From assembly GCA_025765615.1 (NCBI GenBank), contig JAIVFJ010000003.1, positions 124,001-188,000 on the forward strand: 64,000 nt of DNA, read 5' to 3'. How positions within the stretch are numbered: position 1 is the stretch's first letter; each line of letters opens with the position of its first letter. The translations under genes were made by a program, and so were the position numbers. The notes below the pieces were generated by a model, which was not told the origin of the DNA, did no database searches, and saw nothing but the letters and a program-made list of their open reading frames with translations. Origin of the DNA: Zopfochytrium polystomum. Lineage: Eukaryota > Chytridiomycota > Chytridiomycetes > Chytridiales > Chytridiaceae. Positions 57,601-64,000 of the stretch are shown in pieces.

Positions 57601-59771
57601 CAAACTGTCGTGCTCCGCGGCCTGTGCATTCGAATCAAAATGTTTGCTCAGATTAAGAGCGGGACAGTTGATGACGAGCTTCATCAGAATTTTCAAAAAG
57701 TCCTCCAAGCGCATAGGAGTCTCTTGCGTGGACGAGTGTTCTGTTTCGACCTCGTCAGGTTTATCTCAACAAGCTGCGAGATACATACTTTCTAGCACAT
57801 TGGTGACCGCTTTCGCGACAGAGTTCAGGACACTGGGGGTCAGCATAATTGGAAAGCAGTGTCGTCCGGCGGAGCAGCTCGCAACTTTTGCCAGCATTGT
57901 GATGGTGTGAACAAAGCGTACGTACTCTAAATCCTCGACAGCGATCACAGCATCGACCGTTTCAGTGGGTGCGTCCTCGTCGTTCGTATCCACATCCATA
58001 ACGACAACTTCATCTCTCCCTGGAGCCGTTGCTGCAGAGGACCCGGCCAGCCGCGTTCTGGCGCTCAACGCACCCGCCCGCCTGAGTCCTCTTCCAACCT
58101 CGAGATCCCGCTCGTCGCCGCCATCGGATGCAGAAGCCATGAGCTCCCCAGCGCCCTCAACCACCAGCTCAGCGAGAGCTTCGACGAGTCCCGCCTTGCC
58201 CATGCTTTTGACCCCTCGCTCGCGGCCGACTTGGCTCAGCATCCACTTCTCAAACCATTTGGCGCGGGGATCGATCAAGCTGATGCAGTGGAGCGCCGTC
58301 AGCGGCAGCTGCGTAGTGGACATGGAGGATGGTAAGCGAGATTTCCGAGGGCGAAGCAGTCGGAAAGTGGCATCGAGGATGTCCGTGAGCGTTTGGTCGG
58401 TGAAGCGAATCCAGCAGGTGGGGAGGTCGAGGTGGAAGTGGTGAAGGAGCGCAAACTGTTGAACGGAACATTCGCTTTTAGTCAGCGCTATGCGTTGCGC
58501 AAATACGTACCTTCCGAAGAAGTAAATCCCACCGAGGCTCCTTAACGTTAATTCCAGCGGCCGGAAATGAGAGCTGGCCTGACTCGAACACGTGAGTGAG
58601 ATGGTTGACCAAGATCAAGTACACGTCCCCCGTCATTGGTGGTGGTGACGCTCGAAAAATGCGCGTGCAGATATTCAACGCGCATAATGATATTCTAAAG
58701 TCGATTAGACGATTAATTGGATTAGAAACGAAGCGGCTGTCCGTCGTAAACAGGTACCTTTGATCGTTATCGGCCAATGCTGTCTCAATACTGGACTTCA
58801 CGTCAAGCCATACCTCGGATCCCAGTAAGTCTGCCGCTGGAAGCGCCTCTAATTTCTTCGACTGAGGCTCAGACAGACTCCAATCAATTTTGCTCCAAAA
58901 AGAATAGCACAAACCTTCGCCCCAGCCAAGCGGACGTCGACCGAATTTTTGGCGACAAGACTCTTCAAAATAGACCTCATGTCATCGGAGGAGGGCGAAA
59001 AGGACGATAGGGAGCCCGAGCTACTTTCACATGTTACACCAGAGTGCGTGGAAAATGACCACTCTCTTTGTCGGGGTTCATCCTCTCTCCGTGAGGAATG
59101 TTTGAATTGCTGCCGGCGGGTCGGTCGATGGGATCGTGAATCGAGCCGCTCCACTGGTGTGTTGGCGATGGCGCAGACGGAGTCAGAAACGAAGGTCGCT
59201 GAAGGAGGTCCGCGACGGCTGCACGGGTTTCGGACATGACATTGGAGACGAGGGAGAGGTATTGTTGTGACGTCAGGAGCTTGTCGATGAGGTTTGGCAT
59301 GAATGCCGGGTCTGGGATGGAACACGTCATTCAAGTATGAGCGAATGTTGCGTCAAAGCGCGGCCCGTATGCAAATACCTGAAGAACCTCCGTGATCAAT
59401 GCTATCCTGGAGATAAAAATCCAAGAGAGGGCTCATCGTCTCCTCGATCTTCTTTTGTAGCCGCCTGACCAGCGTGTGTCTCTGTCGAATTTTTAGGGTG
59501 GGGAGCAGTCAGCCTGCATGGAACGACGTGGGTGCAAGCTGGGAGCGCACTCTACATGAAAGTTCTCGTCAGTCTTCTCCAAGCTGATAAGAATGTCCAA
59601 CTTGGACTGCTGCGGGGCCTCCAACAGTTGCGCCCATGACGCGCGCAGAAAGGCCTGAATGTCGTCAACCCTCACGGTAGGACCGCCGTGCAGTCGACCG
59701 TTTCCTCCACCGACTCCCCTGCCACCGTCACCAGAGGCATCAGGTTGCACGATGGAAGCGCGAGAGGCCAT
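54646..59771 (-). CDS. Protein broad-minded (TBC1D32) homolog
   Basis: In animals BROMI/TBC1D32 is a ciliary protein that works with the CCRK/CDK20 kinase in cilium assembly and Hedgehog signalling. The gene has at least ten introns. It starts MASRASIVQPDASGDGG (59771) and has ILISLEKTDENFH in the first exon. Mid-protein blocks are CEKFGYGVLVSQISTTPPGM with HALAASGILDTFIDSAW; FDESHQ joined across an intron to IGLRLLHVLASSLDSFHLLQ; and IIDDHSLRRNSILVETACMG. Then come AVPVFSAFTLSGC and the C-terminal TBC-like domain, ITQRWLRECFLNVLAFPEIA with LLFGVDYQVYFCIAAL, ending VVFSELRSQVA. The order and spacing match the animal protein. The TBC domain lacks an obvious catalytic arginine finger, as in animal BROMI. 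Not every exon border was resolved. Confidence 0.85.
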
Positions 59772-59886
59772 TCTCGGGTGGGTGGCTGGTGTTGCCGGAT
59801 CTTCTGTTTTTTAGACATTTTAGACAATCTTGGGTCGTACCCAGACCTTGTCAACGGAAAGGCTTTTTCATCCGCCCCGATCCAGA
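59772..59886. promoter_or_regulatory. 115-bp shared promoter region between the BROMI homolog and the LYR gene
   Basis: The two start codons (59771 minus, 59887 plus) face away from each other only 115 bp apart, so the promoters must overlap. No particular factor site is recognised. Confidence 0.5.
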
Positions 59887-60414
59887 ATGGCAACGGCAGC
59901 AACCGCGAATGAGGCCACAAGCCTCTACCGCGCGCTGATCCGCGCGCAGCGGCAGCTCCCACCCCACGAGGGGCGCGTGCTTCGCTTTAGCGTCTACGTG
60001 CGGAATCGCATACGCGCAGACTTCCGAGCCAACATCGCGGCTGATCCGGCGACGGCCGCCAGGCTCCTTTCTGCCGGGAAGGAGGAACTGAAAGCTCTCC
60101 GCAGGCTGTTGAGTGGAGAGAGCGCGAGAAAGGTATCGGGCTCCCGTCGTCCTCGCCGACTTCTCCCCAGTGCTTTGGCCGTCTCTTTTTCTCTGTTCGT
60201 TGTTGCTTGAATGGATACTTATGGAACGTCGGTCCCTCCTTGCTTTTGACAGTATCCTCTCTCGGAGGGAAGCAACATGATGAAGGTTCTGCCCTCCAAA
60301 GCCACCTTCACGTTGCTGGAGAAGGAAACTCAAGAGCGGCTAGCAACCGAAACAACGACGTCCTTTTTATCCGCTTACCTCTATTCTCGGATCAAGCAAA
60401 AATTCTTTAGTTAA
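59887..60414 (+). CDS. LYR-motif (complex 1 LYR) protein
   Basis: Exons 59887-60132 and 60253-60414 join in frame to 135 residues. The first exon carries a canonical LYR signature: ATSLYRALIRAQRQLPPHEG, then VYVRNRIRADFRAN, DPATAARLLSAGKEELKALR. LYR proteins are small mitochondrial factors that bind acyl carrier protein and assist Fe-S delivery or respiratory-complex assembly. The Arg/Ala-rich N-terminus could act as a targeting signal. The second exon (YPLSEGSNMMKVLP ... RIKQKFFS) extends beyond most members, so the subtype (Isd11, Sdh assembly factor or other) stays open. Confidence 0.75.
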
Positions 60415-60808
60415 TTGGCAACCCACGTATCCTCCACTCAATAAACCTTTACCTCCAACCATGTCTATGTGGAGGGTGGAATCTCTTCCACTCTTACACT
60501 GAAAAGCCCAACAGGCCTGTTACTTCGATGTGTACACACTGGTGTTCAGTTGTGAGAAAAAGATCTCGCGGTTTGGTGACTGCGACAGATGCCAGCAAGA
60601 CTGTCGATATTACAAAGGCCTACAGCTTCCCAACCCGACCCCCCTTCAGAACGACAATTGAGAAGAAAGGCAAATCGGGAAGCGAAAACGGGAGAGTGCC
60701 ATGAAATGCGGGAGATGTGGAAAAGAGATTGTAGGAGCAGATGAAGGTGCGCGGATGATACAAGAAACTCCTGTAGAGAAACGGGAAATGGCGAACTTGC
60801 CCAAAAGC
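60415..60808. other. Intergenic between convergent genes
   Basis: Only the 3' flanks of the LYR and methyltransferase-like genes; no gene seen. Confidence 0.5.
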
Positions 60809-61960
60809 TCACTGCTTCGAATACATAATCTCATGGTTGGCCTTGTTCCATTCATCATCTGATACGTCCATCCTGGTGCCATCGCCCATGCCCAAAGCCG
60901 GCAGTCTGAACACCCCAACCGCCTTCATATCTCCAAGGTTACCGTCTGCCATCCAGAACAGCGGCCGTGAGAAGTTGAAAGGGTGAAGGAAAATGTCGAC
61001 GGGATACCAGTCGCCGGGGCTGATGTTCCTGTTGTGCCAGTAGTCGTTCGCCTTGTCAGTGGTGGGGTGCTGATGCCAGGTGGTGATCAAATACTTGGCG
61101 CCGGAGGCCTCCATGTTGGCGTACGCCCGGACTCCGTCGGCCAGGGTATTGTGCTGGATCATGTCGCGGTTCAGAATGACATCCGCATTCTTGAGGGGGT
61201 AGGGTTCGGCAGAGAAGTCGACAACGGCAAACTGCATGTTCTTCTTGCCCAGCGACTTGAAGTGCTTCTTGTTGCGCTCGATCAGGGGCGGCACGATGTC
61301 AAGGCCGAGGTAATCAATGTCCTCGAACCCGTCGATCATGTGCTGCCAGTTGACGTCGCCGCAAGGGCTGTCGATGAAGGTCTTCACGTTGAACGTTTCC
61401 AGGAACTTGCCAATCAGGTATCGGACGTTCTTGGTTTGGGCCAGGGAGGAGCCGTGCCCAGACACGGACTCAGGCGAGCCCCATGCGTTCTGCTCGAAAA
61501 TCATCTTGAACATCTCGGTGCGCTCACGGATTTCAAGGGCCTTCACGACAGCGTCGATGTGGGCTTTCCGCTCGGGTGCCATGCCATGGTGCGCGTGCTT
61601 CCGTTGTGGTTTGGCGGCGGTCGCATCGTTTGCCGCTGGGCGCTTGGAGTAGGACGACGATGATGATGTGAGGGACACAAGACGGACGACGGAAGACTGC
61701 TGTGAGAAGAGGAGAAAAACGAGACCGATCCCGATTCCGATGGCGAGAATCTTAAAGATGCGGCGGTTTGTGCGAAGCGGTAGCGGTTGGCCCGTTTCGC
61801 CAGACGTCGACTTAGCGATTGGGAGTAGGTGCTTCTGGGAGCTGTAACTCCGGTAAGGGTTGAACTCCTTCTTCTTGTCGTCATTCATGTGGTAGCCCAT
61901 GGTATGCGAGTGGTGGTGAAGTTGAAGGGTGTTTTGGAGGTGGAGGCTGGAAGGAGACAA
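60809..61960 (-). CDS. Membrane-anchored methyltransferase-like protein
   Basis: A single exon of up to 383 residues; the start may be the first ATG (61960) or the internal MGYHMNDD. A short basic cytosolic stretch precedes one membrane helix (FKILAIGIGIGLVFLLFS), giving type II topology, then a Ser/Lys-rich stem. The globular part has EMFKMIFEQNAWGSPESVSG, TFIDSPCGDVNWQHMIDGFE, YLGLDIVPPLIERNKKHF, VILNRDMIQHNTLADGV and KYLITTWHQHPTTDKANDYW. This is the class I SAM-methyltransferase layout (motif I DSPCGD) of the family that begins with (Y/Q)xxNxWGSxES. It is probably a Golgi or ER enzyme modifying a glycan or lipid; the substrate is unknown. Confidence 0.75.
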   Translation of the reverse strand: MSPSSLHLQNTLQLHHHSHTMGYHMNDDKKKEFNPYRSYSSQKHLLPIAKSTSGETGQPLPLRTNRRIFKILAIGIGIGLVFLLFSQQSSVVRLVSLTSSSSSYSKRPAANDATAAKPQRKHAHHGMAPERKAHIDAVVKALEIRERTEMFKMIFEQNAWGSPESVSGHGSSLAQTKNVRYLIGKFLETFNVKTFIDSPCGDVNWQHMIDGFEDIDYLGLDIVPPLIERNKKHFKSLGKKNMQFAVVDFSAEPYPLKNADVILNRDMIQHNTLADGVRAYANMEASGAKYLITTWHQHPTTDKANDYWHNRNISPGDWYPVDIFLHPFNFSRPLFWMADGNLGDMKAVGVFRLPALGMGDGTRMDVSDDEWNKANHEIMYSKQ

Positions 61961-62447
61961 CAGGAGCTGAGCCAGGTTTTATACCAGCGATGCTTTGTCA
62001 AATTGGGATTGATTGATTGGGCAGACTGTGAAACCCAACACTTTTTCCCCGATTGCCTGATTGGGAAGGGGACAGTCGGATGCTGCAGCTTTTGGTCTGA
62101 CTGTTCCAGCGACAGAGAGGAGAAGCGGCAATTGTCGGGGAAAACATTCCGATTGCCAAAAAGGGAGGAAAAATTTTGAGGTTGGGGCTGGCCGCAAAGG
62201 GTTTGACGAGCGAGACAAACGGACGCTGCCGTTTGCGGCCGAAATTGGAAACCAAACATTTCATCTTCTCCGCCGTGTTGGGAGCCTTTGCGGAGGAGTT
62301 TCGTAAACAAACCCACGCAAATGAACCAGATGGGTTCCGAAGAAACGAAAAAATCCATTCCGTAACTCTCCTTTCTGACTAAGTTATCTTAGCTACATTT
62401 TTTTATTCCAATCACATCATAGGATCGGCAATTCACAAAGATCGAAG
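61961..62447. other. Intergenic, nothing recognised
   Basis: Frames on both strands are short and without motif. This is the promoter side of the methyltransferase-like gene and the 3' side of the reductase gene. Confidence 0.45.
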
Positions 62448-63832
62448 TTAGCGACGGTATTCGTCGCCGCAATCCTAATAGTAGCAGCAACCGAACAAAG
62501 TCACTAAAAATCCCCGAATTAAAGAAATGAAACCAACACTTACCCCAACGATTTCAAACATCTTACTTCCATTCGACGTGTCCAGCATCTCCTCTATTTC
62601 GTCGAGATCCTGCTTCTCCAGCTTCCACCCCCAAACTGCCAAATTCTCATCCACGTGCTCACGGACGCCCAGCCGCGCCCCGACAATAACGCCGGCGACA
62701 AACGGCTTTTCGAGGATATAGCGCATTGCGACATGCGCAATGTCGATGCGCTTACCTGAAGGGTTGCCTCTGTTGTGGCGGTCGGCGACCCCGCGGAGCG
62801 TTCGGAGGAGGGCTTGGAAGACGGCCCAGCCGCCAAAAATGCGGATCATGGACATGTACTTTCGCTGGGACGGCGTGAGCGAGGGTGCGCTTGGCTCCGG
62901 CGCGTTCAGGAAGCCGTCGGTGAGGAGCCCACCGCAAAGAGTTCCGTATGTGAGAAGCTTGATGTTGTGCTCGGTGCAGAGTGCCGCCATTTTGACCTCT
63001 GGACGGCGGTCGATCAAGCTATACTGTTTTTTTCCGAAAGAACAAAAAAATATAAGCATGGCGTTCGTCCTGGTGTAAAGGAAGCACCCGAATGCTGAAC
63101 ACTGTACTCTACCTGAACCTGGTTCGACACAATGGGGATGCCAGCATCCACGAATTCTTTCACGCGTTTCGTGTCAAAATTCGTCAATCCAATGTTTTTG
63201 ATCAACCCTTCCTTGCGAAGGGAATCCATGGCTTTCATTGCGTCCATGTAACGTCTGTCAGAGTACTCCCACCAGTGGAACTGGATCAGGTCAATGGAGG
63301 TCGTCTTCATGCGGCTAATGCGCTCGCGCATCGCGGCCTCCACGATTGAACGCGACATTGGACCAGGGGAAGGGCACCATTTCGTAAATCCCAGCGGTGC
63401 GGATGAACCAATGGGCAGTGCGCGTTGGAACTCTGCCTGGTCGTCGAACGTAATGTGAGTCGAGCAATTCATGAATTTCAAGGGGGGTACCCACAAAAAT
63501 TAGCTCTGCGTTGCCATCTTCCGGAACCCGTATGAGGAGATAGCTTTAGTCCAACGCGAATACGAAACTCGATCGACTCACAATGATCGGCCATGTCTTG
63601 GTAAGGCCAGCCAACGGGATTTGCAGGTTAGCCAAGGGGGGCGAGTGCCAGGCAGTTGAACTGACTTACCGAACGTGCGGTATCCAGCGTCATAGTGACG
63701 CTTGAGCGAAGCCAGAATCTCAGCTTTTGGAGCAGAGCCCCAAGCAGGTGAGCTGAGCTGCCACATGCCGATGAGAAGGCGGTTTGCGGCGGGAAGAGTG
63801 CCGAGCTCGACGGTGGCGGTGGCGCTGGCCAT
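62448..63832 (-). CDS. Aldo/keto reductase
   Basis: Exons 63670-63832, 63582-63596, 63495-63517, 63113-63436, 62544-63023 and 62448-62474 join exactly to 343 residues. It is an NADPH-dependent oxidoreductase with a TIM barrel. It begins MASATATVELGTLPAANRLL. The catalytic Asp and Tyr lie in DMADHYGNAELIF, a segment spread over a 15-nt and a 23-nt exon. The Lys is in GFTKWCPSPGP and the His in DLIQFHWWEYSD. Further segments are KEGLIKNIGLTNFDTKRVKE, VSNQVQYSLIDRRPEVKM and PFVAGVIVGARLGVREHVDE. It ends IVGDCGDEYRR, a tail typical of this AKR subgroup. All four catalytic residues are present. Confidence 0.9.
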
Positions 63833-64000
63833 GTGTGTTGACTTTTTTTGACTTTTTGGATCGAGTGAGACCGTGTCAAACGCAATTGTCGAGTTTGCCT
63901 GTTGTGCCAGCGCAACCAAAAGCGAATAAGAAGTGAGTTGCAGAGCCCGACCGATACCCACACACACGATCGCTCACACCACTCAATCAAAGTGATTTGA

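Overview
The window looks like nuclear DNA of a flagellated zoosporic fungus, most likely a chytrid. Genes have many short introns of about 50-130 bp with GT..AG ends. The DNA is GC-rich and full of CA, CT and CTGT microsatellites. Families typical of fungi are present (an Ecl1-type zinc protein, a Flc/Pkd2 channel, Sec11, Tim14), together with a homolog of the ciliary protein broad-minded (TBC1D32), which fits an organism that builds cilia. The species is not identifiable from the sequence alone. Family assignments rest on motifs read by eye, not on a search.

Layout. 1-900: three tRNA-like genes with imperfect acceptor stems. 1700-2300: a gene relic. 2.4-10.7 kb, all plus strand: a steryl-ester/acid lipase, an arrestin-like relic, a GMC oxidoreductase and a DUF4336 protein with a frame break. 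11.8-18.9 kb, plus strand: three tandem copies of an unrecognised low-complexity protein family sharing the motif GGPIDPTITGRLVRLS and a C-terminal LLxARSxSL-type tail. 20.0-20.4 kb: Tim14/Pam18 with two frame breaks. 21.2-27.6 kb, minus strand: an Ecl1-like zinc protein, an ABCC transporter pseudogene and a small C2-domain protein.

28.0-31.2 kb (+): a Flc/Pkd2-type TRP channel with a mucin-like linker. 32.6-33.9 kb (+): a poorly resolved F-box-like locus. 34.1-37.1 kb (-): a VIT/vWA protein. 37.5-42.0 kb (+): a very large orphan protein. 42.2-45.4 kb (-): a DysF-domain protein and the signal peptidase subunit Sec11. 47.0-48.9 kb (-): a Stealth-family phosphotransferase, divergent from an enoyl-CoA isomerase (+). 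51.7-54.6 kb (+): an NAD(P)-binding protein and a low-complexity hypothetical locus. 54.6-59.8 kb (-): the broad-minded homolog, divergent from a LYR-motif protein (+). 60.8-63.8 kb (-): a membrane-anchored methyltransferase-like protein and an aldo-keto reductase.

No operon or gene cluster with a shared pathway is evident; these are mostly independent housekeeping and lipid, membrane or secretory genes. Two things stand out. One is the tandem orphan family at 11.8-18.9 kb. The other is a recurring pattern in which conserved genes are interrupted by exactly one surplus nucleotide. The second may be an assembly artefact and should be settled before any gene here is called a pseudogene.
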